A stretch of 64,000 nt of DNA, taken from Turritopsis dohrnii. Taxonomy: Eukaryota; Cnidaria; Hydrozoa; Anthoathecata; Oceaniidae. The notes below the pieces were generated by a model. The model was not told where the DNA came from and made no database searches. It worked only from the letters and a program-made list of their open reading frames with translations. Location: assembly GCA_027922465.2 (NCBI GenBank), contig BQMF02000379.1, forward strand, positions 1 to 64,000. Direction: 5' to 3'. Positions 1 through 12,454 of this stretch are shown piece by piece. Both the position numbers and the translations under genes were made by a program. The stretch's first letter is position 1. The number at the start of each line of letters is the position of its first letter.

Positions 1-450
1 TTCAAAATTTTGCAATGTGGAATGTGGAATTTTGCAAAGGACCTACGGAGATATGCACTTGTTAAGCTTTAAGGTGATCCTAAGTACTCTATACCTGAAA
101 CCGAATCGTTGATTTTAGGTATTGGGTATATTTCCTCCCTTTAAAATAGTACTAGGGGATTAATGGTTTCCTTAAGGTTTTTACTGATATATTTATCCTG
201 TTTTGAAATAATACCGCGCTCAATAGTATATAATAAGCATTAAATTCCCCACACACACACACAAAAAAAATTTTACAATCCGTGAAGTGAAATTCTCGCG
301 AAATTAATTTTGATCAACCGCGAAATTAATTCCCACCAAAATTTCTTCCCTTAAGGTAATCACATCTTATTAGACAACATCACTTTGAGACTTAGTTTTT
401 TTCCTTGTAAGTGCTTTCAACTTAAAATGACAAAATGAAAATAGGTAGAC
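1..450. other. Non-coding, one-ended MITE relic
   Basis: I see no gene here. A short CA microsatellite lies at about 249-263. The stretch ending at 358 (CAAAATTTCTTCCCTTAAGGTA region) matches one terminus of the complete MITE at 37496-37597, but no matching left terminus is visible, so it is probably a solo or decayed end. Confidence 0.5.
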
Positions 451-464
451 TCATTCTAAACAAT

Positions 465-596
465 CCATACCCAGTGGACAAAATCTTCAAAACGTCACTG
501 TGACGGAGAGCATTTCAAGTGAAATTGTGTGTATATTTCTATTGAAATGCACTCCTTCGCAGATATTTTTCGATAAAATGTGCCGGCTGGGTATGT
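465..596. repeat. MITE-like dispersed repeat, copy 1
   Basis: About 130 bp with inverted ends: CATACCCAG near 465 and the reverse complement of CATACCCAG near 590. The interior has CACTGTGACGGAGAG on one side and ACTCCTTCGCAG on the other. The same arrangement recurs at 1268-1398, so this is a small non-autonomous inverted-repeat element. Superfamily not determined. Confidence 0.6.
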
Positions 597-1267
597 TACT
601 TCAAACAAACCATAAAGTTCCAATTTGAAGAGCAAGGCCGGATACAGAATCCGCGCTGCGTCTAACACATACACCCATTTTACATGAGTATGATAACTCA
701 GTATAAGTAAAAACTACCTGCGTAGTGCTGCCGAAAGAACTCGAGAATTTGTTCGATTCAACGTACACGTATCTGGCTAAATCCTCACCACTTAAATTTG
801 TTTCAGAAGGAATCTGAATGAAAACAAAGAAGATATGTTATTTTAACTTTACATACCAAAATGCCATCATACATAACATCGCTATTTCTGCTTCGGTTAG
901 CGAGAATATTCAATAAGTTAACAATTCCCCAGCTGGAGTGTGTCAATAGACTTGAAATTATAAAGTAACTTCATATCTGTACAACTAACAATGGATGAAT
1001 TTGTTGGAAAATCACTCTTGTCGTAGGGACTTTTTATCGATTTGGTATGCAGATGCAAAATCATTGAATATGCTTTAGTTCCTGCGTTTTTAAAATCGAG
1101 CAATGCAATCATCAAAAATATGAATGTTGGTTTTCTTATTCATACGAATTAAAAATATGAGTTATTAGAGGCATGGTCAAATCACACAAACACAAATTAT
1201 GATTATTTTGTTGTGAAAGCATTTGAGGTTACTCATCCCCACCCATCTCAAAACCATCATAACCTGA

Positions 1268-1398
1268 ACTCCCCAGTCGGCAAAATCATCAAAGAGTCAC
1301 TGTGACGGAGAGAATGTTTATTGAAATTGTGTGCATATTTATATAGAAATGCGCTCCTTCGCAGAAATTTTTTAACAAATATGCCGATGGGTCTTGTT
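1268..1398. repeat. MITE-like dispersed repeat, copy 2
   Basis: Second, diverged copy of the 465-596 repeat in the same orientation. The shared blocks TCACTGTGACGGAGAG, TGAAATTGTGTG and CTCCTTCGCAGA occur in the same order and spacing. The flanks (597-1267 and 1399-2330) show no exon or ORF that I trust. Confidence 0.6.
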
Positions 1399-2339
1399 AA
1401 AGATCACGAACTATTTTAAATAGAATTGTTAGTTCACTGCAATCAATCATTAGAACAATAACAAATAGGCCTGGGGCGAGTAGCTGACTATTACCGAAAC
1501 ATTCAAAATGCCGACGACTTGTTTACGACTTCTGTCTGTCGTTACTAAAGTCGGAACAAGAACGAAGAGTACTTTACATTTTTGAGGTAGTTCGTGAAAT
1601 CTTTTTTTTTCGTCGGAGGTAAAAATGATGCGAGCGCTGATGTGTAGATCGAGACCTAAAAAAGGAAAGTAAAAAAATAAAAAATTTGTCTGACAAATAA
1701 CTGCTATAAGACTTCTATACGGTGTAAACCGTGAAATTTATCTGGATAAGTGAGGCAAGAGGGTTTGGCTCGTTCCTTCACATAATTTTAAGAAGCTTTT
1801 GACTATGTATTGGTGATTATTTTTCCGATGAACCAACTTATAGCGAATATTATCACATATTCTACCATCTGCAACATTATTATTAGAATATACCTATTGT
1901 ACACTGGAAATCCTTACCTCTGCAAATTGTTTTAATGCTTCCATAGCAACACATTCCACCATCCAATTAGATGACATCAGTAAGTAATTAAACATGGCGG
2001 AGATATCGGAAAGACAAGATTTCTAAAGAATGGGGAAAACTGTGCAGAAAATAGAGCGTGAAATACCTTATCCACCATTTTACGCCATCTGCTAATGGTG
2101 TAAGTTTGTCTGACACGCGTTATAAAGGCGTAAAAGCTTGACTGTGAGAGTTTCACCGTGTATTTTTCAAAGTGAAAACCGGTAACAGATGTTTTTCTCA
2201 ATTCTTTGAATTCGCTCCTGTTCAGACAAGAAATCTAGGCAACATGTATATAAACGGTACCCCCGATGCAACGTGGCCGGATAAACCAAATATATGTCTA
2301 AAATTGACCTTAAAATGCAAAACGAAGATCAAAGAAAAG

Positions 2340-2502
2340 CACTGTCACAGTGTGACCACGCATATAAGAAACCTTCACACAGTGTGACCACATACATATA
2401 AAACCTTCACACAGTGTGACTACGTACATGAAAAACTTTCACACAGTGTGACCATATATATATGAAACCTTCCCACAGTGTGATCACATATATAAGAAAC
2501 AT
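2340..2502 (+). repeat. 32-bp tandem repeat, five copies
   Basis: The core CACAGTGTGAC begins at 2348, 2380, 2412, 2444 and 2476, an exact 32-bp period. Between cores the unit reads roughly CACATATATAAGAAACCTTC. Each core is a near palindrome (CACAGTGTG). The sequence from 2503 to 3054 has no recognisable gene. Confidence 0.85.
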
Positions 2503-3054
2503 TCATGTAACAAACCTGTTTTGTAGGATGAAATCGAGCATGCTTGAGACTGGTTAGGAAGTTGGTACTCATCAAGTGGAAGCCAATGTTGCTTGTGGAC
2601 AGAAGAACGTCTCTCACTATACACAACACCTATCATAAAATTATTTCTTTATGAGGGGTTATCCAGTATGACTTTTTAATTTCTGATAGCATTGCTATTA
2701 ATAAAGTTCCTAAAAGCATTAAAATCCCTTATTCGATTAACCAATCGTTTCATAGATCAAGCCCGCTCTCAAGTTACGTGCTATTTGAGAGGATAGATTC
2801 ACATTATTATAGTCGTTATTATTATAAGTATGTCAAACCCAGACCTCCAACTCAATCCCTGCATTCTTCTTATTTTATGTTTTGTCAACAAATACATGGT
2901 ACGATGTTTTTAGCCAATGAAATCTCTTTGTGGACAATAGGACGATTTTGTTAACCAATTAAATTTCATAAAAGACAATAAAAAAAAAACGTTCGAAAGT
3001 TTCAAGAAGTACACCGCAAAATCACCAGGTTCATAAAAAATCAACATCAAAAAC

Positions 3055-3289
3055 AGGGTCCGTTACAAAAATACTTGTTTTATGTCGGACGGACAAATCG
3101 ATACTTAGGGCTATATAGAAAACAGCATGTTTATGATACAATATCAAGCAAACGTTTTTCGAAAGTATACTAGAATACACTTTACAAAATTCCAAAACAC
3201 AAGGATGATAGTAAAAAATTATTGAAATATTGAAACAAACAGTTATCGTGTCGGATGGACAAAATGCTAATACTTTTGTAACAGGCCCT
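3055..3289. mobile_element. MITE with GGGYCYGTTACAAAA termini
   Basis: A 235-bp element. The left end AGGGTCCGTTACAAAA is mirrored at the right end by the reverse complement of AGGGCCTGTTACAAAA. A second pair of inverted blocks inside (GTCGGACGGACAAA and the reverse complement of TTTGTCCATCCGAC) shows extended terminal inverted repeats. A truncated relative lies at 11638-11698. No target duplication is obvious. No coding capacity. Confidence 0.7.
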
Positions 3290-3806
3290 ATTGACCTGTC
3301 CACTAAAGATGTCGTGAAGCAAGCTGTGAAAGGTTTTCTTTCTAGGGAAACGTTTAAGTCATAACTTAACTAAAAATCGACCAATTAATTTTATAGTCAA
3401 AACTATTGACCTGTCCATTAAAAATTCCATTAAGTTTACTGTGAAAGGTTTTCTTTCCAGGGAAGCGTTATTAAGTCATTTAGCTTGTGTTGTCACTAAT
3501 ATTCTACCAATTAAAAGAGATTGAATAGTAACAGTGTAATGCAACATGAAAGACAGGAAATTGTAACTTCTCATGTATTGGGACCAAATTCTCCTCGATT
3601 CAAAATTTTACTTTGTTTTCAAATCACGCCCTTTTCCTCTCGATTATCCAGTTTTAAATCGCGTTTAGTTAGATGAAACAATAGTTCCACAAGTTTTACA
3701 ACGATAATTTATTCAAACGATAATTTATGCAAACCTTTTGGGTAGCCTTCGGCATTATACATCAGCAAAGCAGATGTTAAATCCAAACATGGCCACCATC
3801 AAACAT
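3290..3806. other. Intergenic, no gene seen
   Basis: Includes two similar 60-bp stretches (TGACCTGTCCAYTAAA...GTGAAAGGTTTTCTTTC) at about 3291-3350 and 3409-3465, a local direct duplication. Otherwise AT-rich sequence with no credible exon. The probable FIRRM stop codon lies just after it at 3807. Confidence 0.4.
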
Positions 3807-6800
3807 TCACTCTAATAAAGAATCGAAGAAACGAAACACATTAGAAATTATTCTCTCCATCTCAGAGGCTTTTTCTTCTTCCAAGACAGATGTCATCTTC
3901 AATAATGGTATGCTTAAACTATTTTGACCCACGACGAAGGAGCGCCTACATCTCTTTAATCTCACACAACTCGGTGAAATCTCTGATTCAAGCGCTCGAA
4001 GGAACAAGTTTGTTTTATAAACTCGTTCACCCAAACAAATGTTATAAGGTTTAAACCAAGAAACGTTTGAAAGACTGAAATTGTTAGATGGAATATAGAA
4101 TGACATTGGGGTTCTGAATTATGACCTAGGACACCAGAAAAAAGAGGGCTCATGAATAGTTCACCTAAACATTTCTCGACCACCAATACTTCTTTGTGGG
4201 TTATTGCGGGCCAGGCTTTGCCTCGTTCTTTCAGACACTTTTAAAAAATCTTCCGCCACAAAGTTTTGTCTCAACACAAATGATATAAAAATAATACCTC
4301 TCACAACAGGTAAAATCAAGGGGTTTGGGGCTGACAAGAAACATGGGCACGAATTGGGTGTAGAAATAAAATTCTATACCATTTCTAGATCTGTTTGCAC
4401 ATCATGAAAACACAGCCAAAACTGAAGAACTTCCTTGAAGATCTCCTTTCTCAAATCTTCTGCTATCATCAGGAACTCATCTTTGCATCTCGCAATATTT
4501 GAAACAGCGTGCAAACCATTTACCTAAAACGAATATGTGCAGAAAAAACTAAAAGTCCAATCCAGTTTCAGCAAGCAAAAGCTTCAAAAACATATTCAAC
4601 TGAGACATTTGGATATGGGATAATGGGAACGAACAGTACTAAACTATTCCTCAACCTTTTTTACTTGCCTCTTATACCAGAACTAACGCCACACATAAAA
4701 GCTTACTCAATCGAGTTTCCATCAAGAAGACATTTGTATATGGAATTAAAGAAATGGTCCAGTACTAAAAGTTTCATCAAGGGTTTCAACCTGTCTCTTA
4801 TTTTAGAATTTTACATAGTTTCTATTTTTAAGAGGAAAGCTTAAAAGGTTGCAAGTTCCTTTATCTATCTATCTTTATCTATTTATCTATCTTAACAGCT
4901 TAATGTTTTTGGTTACAAAAGTAATATACTGTTTCAAGCAAAAGACAGCACCATTCAGAGGTAAGTCAGTAGGTAACTGGGTGTTTATAGTCCTTGGGCT
5001 TCCATCCATTAAGGTTGGCTTTTCTACTCGCCGACTTGCAACTAGTAGTTGATTCACCGCCAGAGATACGTATAGCATTGCTCCAACTTGTTCAAAACAT
5101 AACGCCCTTGAACATAAGGCCCAGGAACAAAGAAAAAAAAGTTGATACATTCATAGCAAGATTACATACAATTTTTACATCTATATCCTCATCACGTTCT
5201 TCTATCTTGAATAATGACAAGACAATGTTGAGAATGCTACTGCAGATCTTCCCCTTGTTGGATACCTGCAGGTGTGATATGGGTATAACTTTCCATAGAG
5301 ACAAGGTATCTTGAGAAACAGGAAACTTTTCAACCAAAGCAACCTATGTTGTGAAGAAAAATTAATTACAGAGAATCAATTCCTCTAAAATATAATTATA
5401 CAGAATTTTACCAACACATTTCGATTATACACTTACATGGTCATCTTGTTCCAGGAACCAAAACAACCGTTTGAATAATCGAGAAATATTTGAAACAATC
5501 ACTTCATTGGATTTTGACTCGATGTATAGAAGCTGAATAATATAACAACAATGGTCAGTTTTGCAGTGAGAGTATGTTCATCTGACAAGTCGTTATTGTT
5601 ATATTAATAAGGTGAAGACACTTCTAACCATACCTTATCACTTGAACTTTACCTTCACTAGACAGACAGATTTTTAAAGCCAAATAAATTAAAAAAACCC
5701 AAAAAAACATAGAGGGCAGCATCCGATCAATGGACGCTCTTTCCGCCTAGATAAGAACCTGAAAGCACTTAAAGCGAGAAAATAAAAAAAAAACAAGCAA
5801 TTATAATTCAGCTCGTGCCGCCAGTTTTCTTAAATGACTCCTCTCAAAACTGTAAAATAGTAAAAATAGTTGACAGAAAAAGAATATGCTTGTTTTTATC
5901 ATATGTTTATTTATTTTTAGATAGTTCATCTTTTTCATTCCATTTCCACGACAAGGTACAAAAAAAAAAGTGGATCTGCACAGCACTCATTGTGAGAATT
6001 TTATTGAGCCAAACAGCTTGTAGGATTTATTATTAAAAGGTGACATTTTCTTCACAGTAGCAGCCCTCTGAATTAGGAACAAAGACTGACAGCGAAAAAA
6101 TGCCGTCATATTTGAAAATTGTGACGGTGGATCATTATTTACGACGGCAAAAAATGCTGCCGTGTAAGATGTTGATGACGGCAAAACTTGATTGGTTTAT
6201 TCCAGTAAAAATATTGGTGTAGAATAATGGCTAACAAAACATAAACTAAATAGTTTATAAATCAATAGTTTTATCAGGAACAAGAAGTTAAAATTGTAAC
6301 CGTAGGTGATTTGGTGTGAACTTATCCTATTATTTGTTTGATAGTCATAGTTTAAAAACAACATACCTACATGTTAACGTTTCTTTACTAATTTCACGGC
6401 AAGCGAAAAGAAAAATCACAAAAGAATCTGTATTGAAATCAAAACCGAAACTGACTTGAATAGAATATGAACTTATCGAGAGAAAAAATCATCCAAAAAC
6501 AAAATCCAAACAGACTTTATAATTTTATTTGGCATTACGTGAGTATCGTTAAAACGACGTGATGTAAACAAATGTTCTATAGGAAGAAAATTTTTGAGAA
6601 TAAACAGAAGATGTCGGGGGAATTCCCAGGAATACCTCTGGACATATTCAATGTATTCAAAAAGCATTGTCGGCAAAATTTTGCCGTCGTAATTTTATTT
6701 ACGGCAGCTTCGCAACGACAAAAGCTGAATGCTGTCGTAAATTCAGAGGGCTGCAGTAGAGATTCCACACAAATTGTGTAATAACAAGTGAAATTTGAAA

Positions 6801-9800
6801 AAAATGGGAAAAGAGATAAACAGCAGTAACATTAGTTTACTGATCATTTTTCAGGTGATATGAATTACAGTAATTGTGAGAACTGTGAGAACACAAACAT
6901 GAGTTGAAATGGTGGGAATCAAAGATAGTGTGGGAATCTATAAACATTTCATATAATGTGCAGTAAAAGGTTATATTTCCAGAACCTGTAACTGAAACAG
7001 CATAATTATAGATAATTATAGATTATAGATTATAGATTAGATTTATCTATAATTTCTATTGTTTTCTTATCTATAATCTATAATCTATAATCTATAATTC
7101 CATTGTTAGTTTTTTCCCGTGGACGGTCACATTTATTTTTACTTGGCACTGAAAAAATAACAGTTGAACTACAAATCATTGTGGATACCTCTGGTAAGTA
7201 TAATCAGATCTTCATGTGTACCAAATAAAATGAACTTGATTTTTAAAATAAGTTTAAGGAAGTTAACGATGACTATTAACGTACCATTTTTCCGAAAAAG
7301 TAGAGATGATGCAAACAAAGATTTGATGAACCGTGCCTATGATAAACCAAATTCTATCTCATATTACATGGATTACATGTGAGATATAGGAGCAAATTGA
7401 AATTTGTAGATGGTTGGGCTGAATTGATTAATGTCTTTCTAGCAAACAAAGTGATAGAGGAATGTATTAATGTCATCCACAGTATTACGTAAAAACCTCT
7501 ATGGCCAATGACTGAATGGAGGGAGAAAAACATTTTTGTAAGAGAAGAAGCAATGGACAACAGTTTTATAGGAACAGTATAGACAGCAGTATGAAGGACT
7601 TATATCAAGCGGATGACACTTCATTTCATTTTCATACCAATAGAAAACAGAAACTGCTGTCTGCTTATTCAATCTTAATATTAACAATTTGAATGTCTGT
7701 AGAGATACAACAAGTCCTGTGTCTCATGTGTCAAAAAAGTAGAAGAATTACCTGGACAGGTAACACCACACATCAGAAGCAATCATGGCACGATATGTTG
7801 AGCAGGAAAGCAGATTGTCGAGAAGAACCAATTCCTGAAAACAAAGAAATATTTTGATACTATCAGAAGATCAGACAATTTTATTGATTTATAGATTTTT
7901 CATAGTAATCTATTACTCTGCAGGACATTCTTGTCAGAAGAAAATGATTGTTTCTCATTGCCATAATATGTTTATACTATTCATGTTATAAGAAGAAATG
8001 ATTAAATATACAGTCCATTATGAATAGTGGCATTATGAATAGTAACATAAATGCTAACCAGTAAAAGACAGTTAAGACAGTACAAATTTCTGGATGTGAA
8101 ATGTGTTTTTTGTAACATCTTCTTGTAACATTGTGACCTCAGAATTTTTTTTATCATATCAAAGATATTTTTGAAAACTGAAGGTAAACATTTTCTATCA
8201 TATTGAAATTCATCGTCAAAACATTAAAATATTTGATTTGCTGATTAAAACTACACTCTAATACTGCAACACACAATGAGTAATTTTTAAATAAAAGTTG
8301 CTTACAATAACATTAAAATGACGTGATGACTCTTTCACACAGAATTGACAAATGCTGGTAAGAACATTTTCATAAAAGGATAACTTCTTCAGAACTCCAA
8401 CATGGACTATTTCATGCATGTTTGGATCAAGAAAAAAATGTTTCTGAACATTTTTCTACAAAACTGAAAACCACATTCAGAAAATTTCCATTCTCTTCGA
8501 CATAATTGGCATCATTAAACCAGTTTCCAAGGTCTTCTTGCAAAACAGAGAGCTTTCGTAGTACCCCACAGGTTAAAAGTAGCTGAACAACATCCTGATC
8601 AACTTCTTCATCCAGATAAATTTCATCAATAACATATGCTGAAACATCATCAATAAACTTTGGTTCACTGAGAACCTAGTTGTTAGTGCACAAGTCATGG
8701 AATTGTCAACATTTACAAATTTAAAAATTTACAACTTTCATTGAGAATGATTTTACTGCCAATCTTGTTAACTTACTTTGCTTTCCTTCGGAAAAAATAG
8801 ACATTTGATTTATTAGAAAAGTTGCAAGCCATGTTTTTGGAGTGAAACACAGTAGTCATTACATTTTTCTTCCCATTAAAACCTTGGAATTTGAAAACCT
8901 TTTTTCTTTCTTTCTTTCTGTACGGATACAAACAAACACAAGGATATTAAAAAATTGCTACTTACACAAAGTGACACTGCTTGAGTTCTGCATTGATACG
9001 AATTCACCAGTGAGAAGGTCAAGCTAAAACATTGAATATTTGAAGTTTCTCATCATTTCGGAATAGCTAATAAACAAATCACCATGAGGGTTACCATTGA
9101 AAAGTATAAAAAAAAAGCTTTGAAGGTGTCCCAAAACTTTACATTCAACTTAATTGTTTCATCAAGACATTATTTCGTTCTATCAAGAAAATGAACAAAT
9201 AACAAACAATTTATATTAAAAGAGCTCACACTTGAGAGGACAAGTTCTCTCATTTTCGAATAACCGGAGACAATGTTCTCTTCTTGGGTTTCCATAATAA
9301 CTTTCTCAGAGTAGCTAAAATAAGTGCATTCTTTGAAATTTGTTTAACAATAGAGAATTCACTTTAAAGAGTAAAGGAGGCTCTGAAAGAATGAAAAAGT
9401 AGATGCCTAAAGTCAAACTTTAACACAAGTTAGATCAAATAACACAGGTTGTTCAGTATAAACAATGACTAACAGCATCATTTCTGGCACCAGTTGGGTG
9501 AATATCCAAAGATAATCCCCCATGAAGTTTTTGAATGTTTCGGAGTCAAAAGGGCTGGGTAAGGGATAAGTTATAAATTGGTGCCAAATTGTCATGATTG
9601 TCAGTTGGAGTGGTCAGTAACACCTTGAAGTGATCAGAATAGAAGTCACGCTTGGGAGGGGGTGAAATAGAAATAAAAAAAAAACATTAAAATTATTGGT
9701 TGAACAAAAGGTCGATTGTAAAAAAGTATTAGAAAATAACTTTGTTCGATACTGATAAAATAACCTTGACTTTGCTTCATGGTGTATGATAATTTGCTAA

Positions 9801-11269
9801 TATACCTTGCAAATATTTGTAAATAAAATTGACACCATGATGAGTATAGGGTCTTCGATAGCAAAAATATTCGTTTCAAAGGAAAAAGACATTACAACTG
9901 CACAGTCAGCATATAAAGCTGTGGACAAGGACTACCTCTTCATGTTATAAAGCATTTTCAGACTTATTTATTTGGAACTATCCTCTGAATCTAAATGTCT
10001 CAAAATCAAACACAAAAAAAGCCGAAATTCTACAATTTGGAACTCTGAATTTGGTTGTCAGTTCCTCAGTATGCAACATGATACAAATATTTCCTATTGT
10101 AGCATTTCACATACTATTGCCACCGTTAAACTTTGTTTTTCAAACCTTTTTTCGACAGTTTAGACACTTTTGAAAATCAAAGAAACAACAACACAACAGT
10201 TAGATCTCTACTTAGAAGCATGGTACTTCAGTATAACGTTGTAGATGACATAAAAGAATTCCTTTTCTTGTCTTTTTTTTCTATAAAAATATTACCATTG
10301 GAATACATGAAGAAGCATGAAGATCTTTTTACATGAAACCACTGAGCAGTCATCTTTAAAGTCCTGCATAAAAGACATTTTTCTGATTATTTTGTGATTA
10401 TTATTGCCTTTCAATCACAACAAACTACCAAAATTAAGAATCTCTCGACATTTGTAGCCAAAACTCTTACCTTCATTAATTGCATTAGTATGGAGGAAAA
10501 GAGCTTTAACACTTTGATACACTTTTCAAATAAATTTCCATTGCTCTGAAAAGAAATCATTAAAGTAGGTCTAAGCATGAGCTAAAAAATGGGCATCTTA
10601 ATATTACTTTTTGATTGAATGTCGGCAGCTTTGAATGATGTGCACAAGTAGGAGAAACAACTAAAATTTAAAAGGCATGTGCAATATGTTGTATTATTAC
10701 TATTGGCTGAGAATTTATCATTTGCTTGATGTTTTCAATGTTGATGCTTAATATTATCATATGGCTTCCAAACATGGAACCTTAATCAATAATCCGAAAA
10801 ATTGTTAGAGTTGAACACTGCAGGAAAAAAGGATCTTACAAAAGAAGAAATCCTACAAAAATGCAAAGCATTATATCGATATTGGTAAAAAAGACAACCA
10901 TGGAATTACGTTGCACACATCCTCTCCAAACAACAGTGAAACAAAAAGACAACAACACAACAGCAGGAAACAGCAAGTATCACTTTACAACACAGTCATC
11001 GTAAATGAGTGTACCAGAGGAGAAGTGGCCTCTTGCAAATTAAAAAGGATTTGACCTGTCAATATGTTATATAACTAAAATACTGATAGATCAGCGGTCT
11101 CAAGCAATTAAGTTTTTCAATTTTAATCAAATGTTTAAGATTCTTACATACTTGTTTCAGTGCTTGAAAGCCATAGTTCAAAACCTTGTGCATTGTTGGA
11201 CAAATTTCAAAAGGAATATCCAAGATCTTTTGGGAAATGGCAAGATCTTTCACATGAGCTGAACATAAC
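3807..11269 (-). CDS. FIRRM: FIRRM (C1orf112)-like protein, C-terminal exons
   Basis: Minus-strand split gene. Exons with GT-AG borders: 11152-11269, 10471-10545, a possible exon near 9440-9555, 9230-9314, 8968-9023, 8306-8667, 7752-7834, 5437-5532, 5170-5343, 4380-4523, and a probable last exon 3807-3982. Phases agree across 11152/10471, 9230/8968/8306/7752 and 5437/5170. Diagnostic resemblance to animal FIRRM: SDVWCYLSR (family WCFLAR) in 7752-7834, and RLFKRLFWFLE in 5437-5532 followed by KFPVSQDTLSLWKVIP in 5170-5343 (family LLKRLFFF, KFSP and LPLWQHI). Residues are mainly helical and HEAT-like. FIRRM binds the AAA ATPase FIGNL1 and controls RAD51 during homologous recombination and crosslink repair in the nucleus. 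Oddities: a one-base frameshift in an A7 run (T7 on the coding strand) at about 8431-8437; about 25 residues expected between 7752 and 5532 were not found; the N-terminal exons are not visible. The 3807-3982 exon and the sequence around 4930-5090 are uncertain. Confidence 0.8.
4857..4894. repeat. (TATC)n microsatellite
   Basis: A run of imperfect TATC/TATT tetramers in a FIRRM intron. Confidence 0.8.
6061..6753. mobile_element. Non-autonomous TIR transposon, 6-bp TSD
   Basis: A 693-bp element with perfect 10-bp termini CAGCCCTCTG...CAGAGGGCTG, flanked by the direct repeat CAGTAG at 6055-6060 and 6754-6759. Subterminal blocks on both sides contain TGCCGTC and its complement (for example ATGCCGTCAT, GACGGCAAAA, TTTTGCCGTCG), as in elements with extended inverted repeats. 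No ORF is credible. It sits in a FIRRM intron. Superfamily not certain. Confidence 0.85.
7003..7099. repeat. AT-rich hairpin of TATAGATTA repeats
   Basis: The left arm is a tandem series of ATTATAGATTATAGATT type. The right arm is the complementary series AATCTATAATCTATAAT. About 30 bp of spacer separates them. Perfect enough to form a cruciform or a hairpin RNA. It lies in a FIRRM intron. Confidence 0.8.
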
Positions 11270-11637
11270 CTAAAGTACAAACGTGATGTAGATTTGAAAA
11301 TATAATTTATAATAGTGGTTCTGTTTCTTATAATTTGTGTAATTTGTAACATTCATTAATAATAATAAGAAGGAGATGCCCTAACGGGCAAACATATTTC
11401 TGTAAAATCAGCTGAAAAATGAAATATGTAAAATGAAATACTATAATAGCATTCTTGAAACTTGAATAATTGTGAATCGTTGAATGGTTGAATAATTTCT
11501 ACAATGCGTTACATTCCCAAGACATTCTGAAGGCATAATTGACACAATACGAAACTTTATTAAAATGCATATGCTGCCCATAAACTGAATGACATATTTG
11601 TTGGTACAAACAAATATTAGCGATACATGGATCCTTG

Positions 11638-11698
11638 CGTCTGTTACAAAAGTTTTAGCATTTTGTCTGTTCGAAACGATAACTGTTTGTTTCGATAT
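11638..11698. mobile_element. MITE fragment (relative of 3055-3289)
   Basis: TGTTACAAAAGTTTTAGCAT... through GATAACTGTTTGTTTCGATATTT matches the reverse complement of 3228-3287. The match stops where the GTGACGGTTTGAGGG terminus of the next element begins, so the MITE was interrupted by that later insertion. Confidence 0.7.
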
Positions 11699-12187
11699 TT
11701 GTGACGGTTTGAGGGAAAATCACAACAAGTGGTAATTTCTGATAAATGTATCAGTAAATTATTGATTAGAAAACAATAAATGATAAATAATTATTAATTC
11801 GTTAGATTTATCAGTAATTCGTTTGATTTATCAGTAATTCGTTCGATGAATCAGTAATACTGATAAATTACTGGTTATTTATCAGTATTTACCAATTGTT
11901 TAATAACTTAATGCCAAGGTACTTGTAGCACTGATGATGATTGAATAAATCGATTATTTTATCAGTAATTAATGTATTGTATCAGTAGTTGATGATTCAT
12001 GAAACAAATTATTCATCGAATAATTATTTATCACTATTACTGATTATTTTTGATAAATTTCTGATAAATTACTGATTAATTTATCAGTAATAACACTTGT
12101 TATAAATTACTGATTATTTATCAGTATTTACCGATTATTTTATCAGTAATGCATAAAAATACTGACAAAATATACTATAAAATATAC
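11699..12187. mobile_element. Left end of TIR element with ATTTATCAGTAA subterminal array
   Basis: Begins with GTGACGGTTTGAGGGAAA, the same terminus as the 8-kb element at 44968-53004. It continues for about 480 bp as degenerate repeats of ATTTATCAGTAATTCGTTYG and CTGATAAATTACTGATTA. No right terminus (reverse complement of TGACGGTTTGAG) is found nearby. The LINE that follows may have been inserted into this element or may have truncated it. Confidence 0.7.
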
Positions 12188-12454
12188 TATTCTAGTCAGT
12201 AAAAGGTTGTTCTTTCAGAAACGAACTAACAAAAAGGGTGTGGTTGGTCAGGTGAAACCCTACATCACTAGGTAGGTGAGCCGCCACACCCAGAAGAACA
12301 ACAATATGATGATGACAAACAACTTGTGAAGTAGAAGGAGATGTCCTCTTCATTTGGCTTTGAGTAATGCGAATCATACTGGTTACCACTCGAGCAGAAC
12401 TGGACATTAGCATCTCCGCTGTTTTTCCAGGCCTCGCAAGCTTGGAATACAGTA

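Noticed and set aside
2340..2502. CRISPR-like array from the 32-bp periodicity
   Set aside because: Repeats are contiguous and degenerate with no unique spacers, in a eukaryotic setting.
4509..4844. 111-residue plus-strand ORF at 4.5-4.8 kb
   Set aside because: Overlaps the FIRRM exon 4380-4523 on the other strand at its start and has no recognisable features; intronic.
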